This document shows positions 1 to 10,900 of a stretch of DNA of 64,000 bases, one piece after another. Made by a program: the position numbers and the translations under genes. Under the pieces are notes generated by a model. It was not told the origin of the DNA and searched no databases. It was given only the letters and a program-made list of their open reading frames with translations. Source of the stretch: Nageia nagi. Its lineage: Eukaryota > Pinophyta. Position 1 is the first letter of the stretch. The number at the start of each line of letters is the position of its first letter. Where the stretch lies: positions 201,624,001-201,688,000 of the forward strand of contig JBITNC010000001.1 in the NCBI GenBank assembly GCA_050084985.1. The letters are read 5' to 3'.

Positions 1-1
1 T

Positions 2-1240
2 TATTAAGCCAATTTATTATTCTAAATGGATGGTTAACAATGTTCCTATCATAAAACCAACTTGGAAAATAAGGATTTGTACTAATTTTTAGGATATTAA
101 TAATGCATGTCCTCAAGATGATTTCACATTACCTAGTATTGATATGATTGTGGATAGCATAGCTGGTCATGATACATTATCTTTCATGGATGATTTTTCT
201 ACTTATAATCAAATCTTAATCAATTTGGATAACTAACATAAGAATACATTTACCACTCCATGGGGAAATTTTTGTTGGAAGGTTATGCCTTTTGGATTAA
301 AAAATGCAAGTGCTACTTATCAAAGGGCTATGGTTTCAATGTTTCATGAGAACATTCATAAATTGGTTGAGGTATATGTTAATGACATCTTGGTAAAATC
401 TAAATAAGGCCAAGATCATCTAAATATGATTGAGGAGGTATTTCAAATTTTGAAAAGGTACAAACTTAGACTTAAACCTCAAAAATGTGCTTTTGATGTT
501 ACTTATTGAAATTTTTTGGGTTTCATGGTATCTAAAAGAGGAATCAAAGTAGATCCAAAGAAACTAAATCCATCATTAGCATGCCTCCATCAAAGAATAT
601 AAAACAATTAAGGAGTCTCTAAGGAAATATCAATTCAGTAAGAAGGTTCATTTTCCAACTTGGAGATAAGTGTAAACCTTTCACACATTTACTTAAAAAG
701 GATGTTAAATTTGTATGGGATGATAAATGTGAACAAGCTTTTGATGATATTAAATAGTATTTGCTCAAGCCCCCAATCCTAGTGCCGATGGACTTCTCCA
801 AACCTGCTTATTTATATATCTCAGCTACATGATATGCCTTGGGGAACATGTTATGATAAAAAGATGAGAAAAATAAAGAAAGAGCTATCTATTACCTTAG
901 CAAAACTCTCATTGAATATGAGGCTAGGTACACGTTGATGAAAAAACTTTATTATGATATTGTATTTGCTACTAAAATTTTGAGATATTATATGTTGTAT
1001 TGTACTAATTTTTTTGTTGGCCCTATTAACCCATTGAAATATCTTATGGAAAAGTAGCATATATAAGGAAGAGTTGAGAAATGTATAATGTTGCTATAGG
1101 AATTTCATATCAATGTGGTAAAATAGAAGTCAGTAAAAGGGCAGGCCATTGTAGATTTGATGGTTGAGTTCCCTCATAATGATGAAGCAATGGTCCACAA
1201 AGAATTTCTAAATGAGTATCAAGATGATCCACGCTATCAG
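2..1240 (+). pseudogene. A1 reverse transcriptase and RNase H remnant
   Basis: Conceptual translation shows the gypsy reverse-transcriptase order: a motif like NACPQDDFTLPSIDMIVDS, then LSFMDDFSTYNQI, then PFGLKNASATYQRAM, then the catalytic box near 370-395, which reads YVND where YVDD is expected. After about 650 comes the RNase H region (FVWDDKCEQAF, then ERAIYYLSKTL, then EYEARYTL). In-frame stops occur at about 101, 234, 405 and 507, and there is a frame change near 590. The 5' end is cut by the window. The family call is firm; activity is excluded. Confidence 0.85.
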
Positions 1241-1319
1241 TGATGTATAGGCTTATCATAAGGTCGTCAATGGCATAATTTTGATGAGATGTTGATCCCT
1301 AATGAATATGTATGCCTCA

Positions 1320-1740
1320 CATAAGATGAACTCATTATTTGGATTTTATACTTTGATGAATCTAAATGTTCATATAGAGTAGAGGCAGGCATTATTTTGG
1401 TTTCTCCTAAAAATGAGGTAATCCCCATGGCTTATAAACTTATTTTTGAATGCATAAATAATATGGTAGAGTATGAAGCACTAATATTGGATCTAAAAGC
1501 AACTGTTACATTGAGAATTAAATATTTAGAGATTTATGATTACTCACAACTTATCATTAACCAATGACAAGATATTTTTGATACAAAGGATGAAAATTAA
1601 GGCCTTATAAAGTAGTGGTTAATGAATTACTAGATTATTTTGATAAATATACCATTTAGAATATTCCAAGGACTAATAACAACTATGCAGATACCATGGC
1701 AAGTGCAACTTCTCTTGCACCAATTGAAATTGAGGATGAG
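1320..1740 (+). pseudogene. A1 second RNase H-like domain remnant
   Basis: The translation contains the pattern YFDESKCSYRVEAGIILVSP, then MAYKLIFECINNMVEYEAL, then YLEIYDYSQLIINQ. This matches the extra RNase H-like domain that Tat-lineage elements carry between the ordinary RNase H and integrase. The first catalytic Asp (in FDES) and the Glu (in VEYEAL) can be seen. It is broken by stops near 1566 and 1599. A3 (59405-60250) is the better preserved copy and confirms the reading. Confidence 0.75.
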
Positions 1741-1959
1741 GAGACTATCTTGAAAATTTGTAAGCTTAGTACTCCCTCTTACATTGAAGATATGCATGAA
1801 ATTCATATTTGTCTAATTATTAAAGAAAATGATTTTTAGAATTGGTATTTTGACATTTACAATTACTTAAAAAATCAAATAATTCCTAATGATTATGATA
1901 GAAATGAAAATATTAGATTGAAAAGAACTATTATTAAGTATGTGATCATTGGTGAGGTA

Positions 1960-2990
1960 TTGTATGGAAGGTATTTTGATGATGCTTTACTAAGACATTT
2001 AATGCAACATTATATAGCTACAACATTAGAATATGCTCATGATGGTTTATGTGGAGGTCATTTTCATTAAACGGCATTGTACACTAAGATTTTGTGCATT
2101 GGTTATTATTGGCCCACAATGAAAGAAGATTGTAAAGCTCACGTGAAGACTTGTTTTCAATGTCAAAAGCATGCTAATCTGAAAAAATATCATACTCAAG
2201 AATTAAATTCCATTATATCACCATAGTCATTTGCTACTTGGGATATATATTTGATTGGACTTATCAATCCAGACTCAAGGGAAGGTCATAAGTTTTTCAT
2301 TAAAGCCATAGAGTTCAATAAAAAATGGATTGAAGTTATCCCTATGAAATCATTCACTCAAGATAAGATTATTGCATTTTTAGTTAAAAACATCATTATA
2401 AGGTTTGGTGTGCCACAAATATTGATTATGGATAATGGGCCTAATTTCAAAGGTAAAGATATGAAGGCATTCTACAAAAAGTTTCACATTATGCAAATGT
2501 TTTCTTCAGTTTACTATTTTCAAGGTAGTGGTTAAGTTGAGGCTTCTAACAAGAATATTAAAAGCATTTTATCAAAAACTTGGGATAGATATAAGAGAGA
2601 TTGGCATGAGTAATTACCATATGCATTATGGGCATACAGGACAAGTATTTAAACAACCATAAAAGAAAAACCATTCTCATTTGTGTATGGAGATGAAGTT
2701 ATGGTACCATTGGAGTTAGAACTCCCCTCCTCAAGAATTTGATTGCAAGGGGATATATAGAATGAAGATGAAAGAAAAGCTAGGTTACAACAATTAGATT
2801 CATTGTATGATAACATCATAAGGTATATACCATGAAAAACTAAAAAGAGCATTTGAAAAGAAGATCAAGGAAAAAGAGTTAAAAGTGGGATATCTAATAC
2901 TAAAGGAGAATATCAATAAGATAGTTGCAAATGATGAAGTTAAAGAGAAATTTGAACCAAATTGGCTAGGTCCATTTGTTGTAGTGTAAG
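1960..2990 (+). pseudogene. A1 integrase remnant (HHCC zinc finger plus DDE core)
   Basis: A zinc-finger segment (H and H in HDGLCGGHF, then CFQCQKH) is followed by the rve core. The first catalytic Asp lies in a WDIYLIG motif near 2240, the second in IMDNGPNFKG near 2430-2455, and the Glu in VEASNKNI near 2540. The longest open stretch, 2251-2535, ends where the conserved Gln of a GQVEA motif has become TAA, a C-to-T change. C-terminal integrase sequence can be followed to about 2990 with further stops. Confidence 0.85.
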
Positions 2991-3284
2991 CAATAGGATC
3001 AAGAACCTATAAACTATCCTCCATGCATGGAAAAAAATAACCAAAGACCTTCAATACACCCATATTAAATGCTTCTTTATGTAAAATAGTGGCTTCATAC
3101 CTTGCAAAACATCAAAAAGTTTGTGCAAGGTACTTGTATCATCATATTCCACTTTTAGTTTTTCATTATCTTGTATTGTTTCCATACAACTAATGACATG
3201 TATTACTATCTATACACTGCTAATAGTATGGAATTCAAAAAAAGAAAAAGAAAAATGAAAAACATAAAAATATGATTATAGTAT

Positions 3285-3680
3285 AATGTTTATAGACCAT
3301 GGACATAAAATGCAAGTTTGTCAATGGCCAATGATACAGCTAGTGAGAGTTCACTTACTTAAATGATAAACTAATAATGCAATCATGAGAAAGATGTGGA
3401 TATTTATTCATCTCCAATGGATGATGCAACTTGTTGTGTATCCACATGGTTTTTTCTTTGAACCATACAAAGCATAATATCTTTGGTTCATAGACATAAA
3501 ATTTATGACTATCAAAGGCCAATGAAATGGCTAGTGAGAGTTCATTCGCTCAAAAGATAAATAGGCAATGCAATTGTAAGTATATTGTTGACATTGACTC
3601 ATCATCAATGAACAATGTAACTCACTATGTATCAAAATCATTTTTATGCATGGTATATCTAACATCTTTTTGCAAGTACC
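3285..3680 (+). repeat. Two tandem ~190-bp repeats in the A1 3' untranslated region
   Basis: Two adjacent units share the order: accatggacataaaatgc-like start, a 'tcaatggccaatga' core, 'gctagtgagagttca', then a 'gatgatgcaactt'-like end. The second unit begins near 3481. Units of the same kind occur in inverted orientation at 57940-58270 within A3, between integrase and the polypurine tract, so they are a fixed part of the family rather than a chance duplication. No function is evident. Confidence 0.65.
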
Positions 3681-4187
3681 TACTTCACAAAGAATGGAGG
3701 AGAATATAAAGAAAAATATGTCATCAGTGGTATACTCAATATTTGTAGGCTATCAATGGTGGGAATTCCATTGACATGATAATATACACAAACATACTTC
3801 TCTTGTATTGAGGCATGGATTTGAGAGCATTGATTCCAAACTATTAGATATAATGGAATGGCCAAATCAATGGTTGAACATTATAAGGGCTAAAATATTA
3901 TATTTTATTTTAGATATTGGATGTGGAACCATAAGACTACCTACTAGTATATTTCCTTCCAAGAAAGATACATTATAATGAATAAAGAGACACATTTCTT
4001 CATATTTTTCCTTGGTTGCACCACTCAAGGACCTTTCTTGGGACATCCAAGCCAAAAGGGGGCATCAAGGGACCCTCATAATTAGCATATTTATCAAAGC
4101 ATAGTACAGTAAAGAGTTAAAAGTTATCAAAACATTTCTTTTGTACTTATTCTTTAGATATGTAATTTCATTGCTTCAATTACACCT

Positions 4188-4203
4188 CCAAAGAGGGGTA
4201 AAA
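4188..4203 (+). other. Polypurine tract of A1
   Basis: The purine-rich stretch ccaaagaggggtaaaa lies directly before the LTR start TGTAGA. The matching tract in A3 on the other strand (57476-57491) is nearly identical and also abuts the LTR. This is the expected plus-strand priming site for reverse transcription. Confidence 0.75.
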
Positions 4204-4850
4204 TGTAGATGCCTAAAAATGAATTATTATTTACTAAATAATTTATTTTAGATCTTTAATGATCTTTATTGTAAAAAGGGGTTAAAATAATACCTAAGGT
4301 AATCTAATGGACCATTGTACAATGTAAAAGGTGTCAAATATCAAGAAAGACATCTCAATCTATGTAATATGCAATGATCTCAAGAATCAAAAAAGACAAG
4401 GATGTTTCAATAAAGATACATCAAAGGCAACACAAGAGGATCATGCAAGGGAATATAAAATATCAAGAGAGACTTCAACACATGTAATATCACTTTATCC
4501 TACCAAAAAATGGTATTTTGTAACACCACCTCTACATAGATTTATTAAATCCTTCGTATCACTTTTAAATATCTTTTATTTTGTTCGTAGATCTACCTAA
4601 TACATGCAACTAATGGCATACATCCCTTATGCCATTGGCATAATTCATATTCATACATGTATTGTGGTGATTGATGAATGGTTTCTATTATTTCATGTTC
4701 ATGTGACTATGATGAAGGCACATTATTTATTATTATTCATTTGATATCATATTTCTGATATACGCTTCAATAATATATTATAGACCAATAGTACATCAAT
4801 TTATCAATTATGCATTATTTTGGGCCTACAACCATGGTGATACAACCAAA
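4204..4850 (+). repeat. 3' LTR of A1
   Basis: Starts with TGTAGATGCC right after the polypurine tract. It shares blocks with the A3 LTR read on the minus strand from 57475 downward, for example a 'tggaccattgta' block, 'aggtgtcaaatatcaagaaa', and 'tttgtaacaccacct' about 300 bases in. The 3' end is not resolved because the sequence passes into the A2 remnant near 4850. A short open stretch at 4331-4600 lies inside the LTR and is not a gene. Confidence 0.75.
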
Positions 4851-4854
4851 TTAA

Positions 4855-5570
4855 GCTTTTGTAGTGGCTTATTTTTAATATTGAAGTGTTTTTGACATTG
4901 CAGATAAGTCTCCATATGATATTTGCAATCTTCTTCCATTATTGGCCAATAATATCCTATGTGCAAGAGATTTTATATAAAGTCTTTGCAAATAAATGCC
5001 CTTTCATAGGCCCTCATGTGCTTGTTGGAGCATTGTTTCAACTTCATGGTGTGTGATACATATCAATAGAGCTCCATCGAATGATCTCTTGTATAATATG
5101 TCACCAATAATAACATACTTAAGAGTTGATCTTTTTAACCTAAATTTCTCATTTCTATCAAAATGTTCTGGAATAGTTTGATCTCTGAGATAATGTTAAA
5201 CATTTGCATACCAAATTGGAGAAATTCCCTCTTATGTAAGATAATATATCTCCATTTCTTTCTCTTTAAATGAACAAAATGGTTAGCCTAATTTTTTATA
5301 TTTGAGGATTTTTTCCTCATCTTCTATATTAATAAGTATCAAAGAAACAACACTTGCTATTGCACCTACATATCTATTATTTATTCTTATAATGCTTTAG
5401 ATTTTGTAGTTATCAAATTTAGTTAAAAGGTCAGATACTACCATTTTATATGGGATTAACTTCTCATCCTTTGTATTATAGATATCTTCAACTTAGTTAA
5501 CCATAAGCTTTGAGTCACCATATATATTCAACTCTATGATTTTTAGTAACATAGCTGCTTTCATACCCAA
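4855..5570 (-). pseudogene. A2 second RNase H-like domain and integrase zinc finger, left fragment
   Basis: On the minus strand this stretch parallels 59380-60070 in A3: integrase zinc-finger bases near 4890-4990, the connecting segment near 5040-5180, and the second RNase H-like domain near 5350-5560. It ends exactly at the CACTA insertion. The left end meets the A1 LTR; the integrase core that should follow is missing. Confidence 0.7.
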
Positions 5571-5589
5571 CACTAGATCAAAAAGTGGC

Positions 5590-5775
5590 TTTAGGGGTAG
5601 CTTATTTGAGGTAGTTTTGATGGGATAGTTTTAAACCACCCTAATTTTTGTTGGTGGTTTTTAAGGGGTAGTTTTTAACTACCTTAATTTATGTTTTAAG
5701 TGGTAGTTTTCAAGGGGTGGTTTTTAATTGACCTAAAAAATATTAATGAGATGGCTAAAAACCACCCCATAGTGA
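5590..5775. repeat. Left subterminal repeats of the CACTA element
   Basis: Several copies of a GGTGGTTTT or AAACCACC motif occur in both orientations (for example aaaccaccctaa near 5632, ggtggttttta near 5655 and 5717, aaaaccacccc near 5759). Short repeats close to the ends are known transposase-binding arrays in CACTA elements; a binding role here is inference. Confidence 0.65.
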
Positions 5776-5999
5776 AAACCAAAAATACAAATAAAAAATG
5801 GTGCACATGGGGAGATAAGCTAGAAACTTAGTATGTTCTCTTCATTTGAGTTTTTAAAGATAAGGGGTTGGAGGAGAGATGGGCATTTATTGCAGTGGTG
5901 ATACAAGAGGAGAGGATCCTAGACCAAAGAGTAAATGAGATGAGTTGATGGGAGATGTGGTAAGAGGAGGCAATAGTAGGTATTTTAGGCCATGACCTT

Positions 6000-6425
6000 A
6001 TATTATTTTGTATTCCATGAGCATGTATTTTTCTACATTTTTCATGTTCATGCTTTGTATTTTCTACATTCTTTTAAAAAAATCATGAATCTTGCAATCA
6101 TTACAAACCATGAAACTATGTGTTCATCACATATTGTTAAAAAAATCTTAGATCTTGTGTTATTCTTCTACATATTTATGTGTCTATAGACCTTTTTCAA
6201 AAAAACCATTTTATGTATCACACAATCATTGCAAACTGTTAAACTTTATTTTCATCATGTATCTTGTCAAAAAAATCTTAGGTTTTATGTTGTTCTTCCA
6301 TATTTCTCATGTGTCTATGGGTTTTTAATTTTTAGAAAACCCATTTTATGGTATTATGCAATCATTACAAAATATAAAACTATGTTCATTTTATACATCC
6401 TATCAAACAAATCCTGGGTCTTGTG
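6000..6425. repeat. Tandem array, ~130-bp unit, three copies
   Basis: A unit with the markers 'caatcattacaaa', 'tgttcatcacat'-like, 'aaaaatcttag' and 'tcttgtgt'-like recurs with the aaaaatctta marker near 6145, 6275 and 6410 (last copy diverged). It lies within the CACTA element. Open stretches at 5992-6189 and 6229-6543 are by-products of the repeat. Confidence 0.6.
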
Positions 6426-6429
6426 TATC

Positions 6430-6805
6430 AAAACACTCACAACCATAACATTCAATTTACAAGTACCAACTAGTCACATGCACACACTTAATTTAGGTTT
6501 TAGAGGTATTTTGCTAGTGAATTTCAAAGCTCCCTTGATATAGCCTGCACAAATAGCAATATTTAATTTACAAGTACACACATGCATACAATCATTTTAG
6601 GGTTATGGGTATTTTGGTAGTGAAGTTCAAATCTTCCTTAACATAGCCTGCATGAACCATAACATTAAATTTATAAGCACCAAGTAAACACATGCACACA
6701 CCTAAATCAAATTTTATGGGTATTTTGGCAAAGAAGTTCAAAGCTCCCTCAAGATAGCCTGCATGAACTACAAAATTTGATTTATATTCACCAAGCACAC
6801 ATATC
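6430..6805. repeat. Tandem array, ~105-bp unit, three to four copies
   Basis: A unit carrying 'cacatgcacacac', 'gggtattttgg', 'aagttcaaa' and 'tagcctgca' repeats, with the last marker at 6541, 6644 and 6754. A 73-residue minus-strand open stretch (6592-6813) repeats a VHAGY-containing motif only because of this periodicity. Confidence 0.6.
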
Positions 6806-9790
6806 CACAACATGTTCCATTATTTTTATCTAATAATTCTATATATACAATATGGTTGCACTTGGTAACCACATATTTTTTTATGTTTTGCTAGCATGTT
6901 TTTACTAACTTACCACTTTTGAACTAATTTTTGATACAACAAATTTGTAGGTTGAATAGTTAGTTTCATGCTCAAATCCAATTTATGGATCATATAGTGT
7001 ATTTAAATCATTTCATATCATATATCATAATTTATTTATAAAAAAGTTATGATGTAGGCAATTGAAAGAAGGATCCCATAATAGATTCCATTATTTTCAT
7101 CTAATCAATCTGTATATATGATAAGGTATGCACTTGGCAATCACAAATTTTTTCTATGTTTAGATAGTATATTTTTATCAACCTACCATGTTTGCACTAA
7201 TTTTTGATACAAAACATTTATGGATTAAATAGTTGGTTTCCTTCTCCAAGCTAGTTTTTGGATCATATGGTGTATTAAAAATTTCATATCACATGACATA
7301 ATTTATTTGTAAAATAATTCTGATATAGGATATGCAATGAAGGAGCACATAACATGTTCCATTATCTTTATCTAATTATTCTATATATACAAATAGGTAT
7401 GCACTTCGTAATCATATATTTGATTTATGTTTGGCTAGCATTTTTTTATCAACTTACCACTTTTAGACTAGTTTTTGATACACATAAAATTTTTAAGTTG
7501 AATAGTTGGTTTCCTTTCCAATCCAATTTTTGGATCATATGATGTATTTAAATCATTTCATATCATATATCATAATTTATTTATAAAAAAAGTTTTGATA
7601 TAGGCCATTTAAAGAGGAGCCCACAACACATTCCATTATTTTCATCTAATCATTTTGTATATATAATATGGTATGAACTTGGTAATAACATATTTTTTCT
7701 ATGTTTAGCTAGCATATTTTTATCAACTTACCACTTTTGCACTAGTTTTTGAGATAAAAAAATTTATTGGTTGAATAGTTGGTTTCCTTCTCCAAGCTAA
7801 TTTTTGGCTCATATGGTGTATTTAATCATTTCATATCACATGGCATAATTTATTTGTAAACAAATTCTAATACAGACCATGCAATTAAGGAGCTCATAAT
7901 ATATTCCATTATTTTCATCTAATTATTTTGTATATACGAAAAGGTATGCACTTGGTGACTACATATTTATTTTATTTCTAACTAGCATATTTTTTGCCAA
8001 CATACCACTTTTGGACTGATTTTTTATATACAAAAAATTTTGAGTTGAATAGTTGGTTTCCTTCTTCAAACCAATTTTTAGATCATATTATGTATTTAAA
8101 TCATTTCATATCATATATCATAATTTATTTATAAAAAAGTTCTAATAAATGCCATTGAAAGAAGAAGCCCACAACACATTCCAAATGTTATTTTCATTTA
8201 ATCATTTTATATATACAATATGGTATTACTTGGTAATCACATATTTTTTCTATGTTTTGCTAGCATATTTTTATCAACTTACCACTTTTGTACTGATTTT
8301 TGACAAAAACAATTTATGGGTTAAATAGTTGATTTCCTTCTTCAAGCTAATTTTTAGATAATATGGTGTATTTAAATCATTTCATATTATATGGCATAAT
8401 TTATTTGTAAATACAATTCTGATACAGGCCATACAATGAAGGAGCCCACAACATGTTCCATTATTTTCATCTAATTATTTTGTATATACAAAAAGGTATG
8501 CACTTGCTAACCACATATTGATTTATATTTGGCTAGCATATTTTTTTCCAACTTACCATTTTTGAACTAGTTTTTGATATATATAAAATTTTTGAGTTGA
8601 ATATTTGGTTTCTTTCTTCAAACCAATTTTTGGATCATATGGTGTATTTAAATTATTTCATATCATATATCATACTTAATTTTTAAAAATGTTATAATAC
8701 ATGCCATTGAAAGAAGAAGCCCACAACATATTCCATTATTTTCATCTAATCATTCTATATATACAATATGGTATGCACTTGGTAATTACATATTTTTTCT
8801 ATGTTTTACTAGCATATTTTACCAACTTACCACTTTTTCATTGATTTTTGACACAAAAAATTTATGGTTAAATAGTTGGTTTCGTTCTCCAAGCTAGCAT
8901 GTTTTTGCTAACTTACCACTTTTAGATTGGTTTTTAACAATTATAAAATTTCTAGTTTGAATAGATTATTTCCTTCTCTAAGCAATTTTTGGATCATATG
9001 GTGTATTTAAATTATTTCATATCACATGACAATTTATTTGTAAAGAACTTCTAATACAAGTCATGCAATGAAGGAGGATACAACTTATTCCATTATTTTC
9101 ATTTAATTATTTTGTATATAGAAATAGGTATGCACTTAGTAATTTATTTTTTGTATTTATCTATCATATTTTTGCAATGACCAATTTTTTATACACAAAA
9201 TATTTCTACATGGAATAGTTGGTTTCCTTCTCCAAATCCATTTTTGGATCATATTGTGTATTTAAATTATTTCATATCACATGTTATAATTTATTTGTAA
9301 AAGATTTATGATATATGCCATGTACTGAAGGAACCTACAACATATTCTATTTTCATCTAATAATTCTATATATATATATAATATACATTTAGTAACCACA
9401 CATTTTTTTTGTGTGTTTAGGTAGAATGTTTTTGCCAACTTACCACTTTTAGACTGGTTTTGTACACTTACAAAATTTCTTATTTGAATTTTTGGTTTCC
9501 TTCTCTAAACTAGCTTTTATATCATATGATGTAGTTAAATCATTTCATATCACATATCATAATTTATTTGTAAGAACGTTATGATACATAACATATAATG
9601 AAGGAGCTCACAACATATTCCATCATTTTCATCTAATCATTCTATATATACAAGGTATGCATTTCGTAACCACATTTTTTTCTATATTTAGCTAAATAAT
9701 TACAATCATATTTTTACCAACTTACCATTTTTTATCTAATTTTTACATCATAATTTATTTGTAAAAAAGTTCTAACATAGGTCCCTGTAG
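6806..9790. repeat. Satellite-like array: 11 monomers of ~273 bp with alternating types
   Basis: The marker ttcca(tta) falls at 6815, 7086, 7357, 7631, 7904, 8179, 8456, 8731, 9088, 9346 (variant) and 9618, giving spacings of 271-277 bp except one long unit (357 bp, with an internal partial duplication near 8820-8930) and one short unit. The first eight monomers alternate between two types. One ends with 'ccattgaaag'-like sequence and the other with 'catgcaatgaagg'-like sequence, so the true period is a dimer of about 545 bp. The array fills about two thirds of the CACTA element. Confidence 0.85.
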
Positions 9791-9829
9791 TTGTTACAGA
9801 GACTCTTTATATTTTTCAAAAATAATAGG

Positions 9830-10110
9830 GATTTTGAGGTGGTTTTAAACTTCCTTTATAGACCTTATGGAGGCAATTTTAAACCACCTCCATATACACT
9901 ATGGAGGTGGTTTTATACCACCTCTAAAAGGCTCTATTTAGATGGTTTTAAAAAACCACTTTTTAATGGCATATTTTTTAACCCTATGAAGGTGGTTTAG
10001 AACTGCCTCCATAGGGTACTAACTTTTGGTGGTGCCCACATAGAAAAAGGTTATATAACCATCAATAAATAAATTAGGTTGCAATTTAAAATCACCCCAA
10101 AAGGCCCTTT
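9830..10110. repeat. Right subterminal repeats of the CACTA element
   Basis: Multiple GAGGTGGTTTTA and AAACCACCTCC motifs in both orientations (near 9836, 9892, 9904, 9919, 9993) mirror the left subterminal block at 5590-5775. Adjacent opposite copies could fold into stem-loops. The open stretch at 9791-10000 is an artefact of this repeat. Confidence 0.65.
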
Positions 10111-10121
10111 CTAGTCTAGTG

Positions 10122-10900
10122 CAATATAAATACTTCATATTCTACCATTTTATTAGTACAATCAAATCCAAGCTTATATGCCATGGGAATGATATCATTA
10201 GTTGGAGAGACTAAGAAAATACCTGCTCTTGCCCCATATGTATACTTTGATCCATAAAAATTCAATATCTAGGCTTTGGGTTCATCCTCCACTTAACATA
10301 TAAACTCATCTACAATATCCTATTGATCATCATAACAACACAAATGTGCTCCTCCATGGTGTCCATGCTCTAAAGGAGGTGTATACTACTTAGAATTATC
10401 TGGGAACTCTTCATGCATGATAGCCCCATCATTATGAAGGAAATTTGTTATCAAATATGTTATTTCTTGGCCTTTTATGAACTTTTTCTTAACAACATCG
10501 ATGTCCAATTCTTGCAATAACATCATCCATTTTTTTACTCTATTTGATAAATGTTGCTTAGCTATGAGATATTTCAATGGATTAACTAGATTAACAACAT
10601 ATGTAGTGAAATATAAAAGGTAATACCTTAATTTTTAGTTGCAAAAACATACCAAACCAATATTTTTCCATAGAAGTGTACCTTATTTCATAATCTATGA
10701 GAGTGTTATTGAGATAATAAATTGCTCTTTCCTTCTTTTTACCATCCTACTAGCATAACATTGCCCCCAAGGAAACCATTATAGCTAAAATGTAAATATA
10801 TGCCTCTTTGCTAAAATCCATAGGTATAAGGATGGGAGCATTAATAAAATACTATTTTATATATTCAAATGATTTTTGAAATTTCTCATCCCATACAAAT
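10122..10900 (-). pseudogene. A2 second RNase H-like domain (right fragment) and RNase H
   Basis: Minus-strand continuation of 4855-5570 after the CACTA insertion. Near 10122-10350 the start of the second RNase H-like domain can be read. Near 10386-10577 the tether segment reads LIAKQHLSNRVKKWMMLLQE. RNase H pieces follow to 10900. It aligns along its length with 60060-60850 of A3. Confidence 0.75.

Larger units (their letters stand above)
1..4850 (+). mobile_element. Ty3/gypsy retrotransposon, Tat-like family A, copy A1 (3' part, decayed)
   Basis: The 3' part of an LTR retrotransposon, entered from the window start inside reverse transcriptase. Reading left to right it holds reverse transcriptase, RNase H, a second RNase H-like domain, the integrase zinc finger and core, a repeat-bearing 3' untranslated region, a polypurine tract and an LTR. 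Two RNase H-like domains before integrase are known from the Tat lineage. Stops and frameshifts are scattered through every domain, so it cannot encode its own proteins. The same LTR start and internal order recur in A2 (4850-14832) and A3 (56880-64000), both on the other strand. The right end is approximate: LTR similarity to A3 fades near 4840, where A2 sequence begins. Confidence 0.85.
5571..10121. mobile_element. Non-autonomous CACTA (En/Spm-type) DNA transposon, 4551 bp
   Basis: The left end reads CACTAGATCAAAAAGTGGCT. The right end, read on the other strand, begins CACTAGACTAGAAAGGGCCT, so the termini are an imperfect inverted repeat of about 28 bases headed by CACTA. Both ends are flanked by the 3-bp direct repeat CAA (5568-5570 and 10122-10124), the target-duplication length known for this superfamily. 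Outside the repeat the two flanks rejoin into one gypsy element. Inside there is no transposase-like frame; the interior is subterminal palindromic repeats plus three tandem arrays. It would need a transposase supplied in trans. Confidence 0.88.

Noticed and set aside
6229-6813. Short proteins on either strand within the CACTA element
   Set aside because: The frames follow the tandem repeats and show no transposase or other domain pattern.
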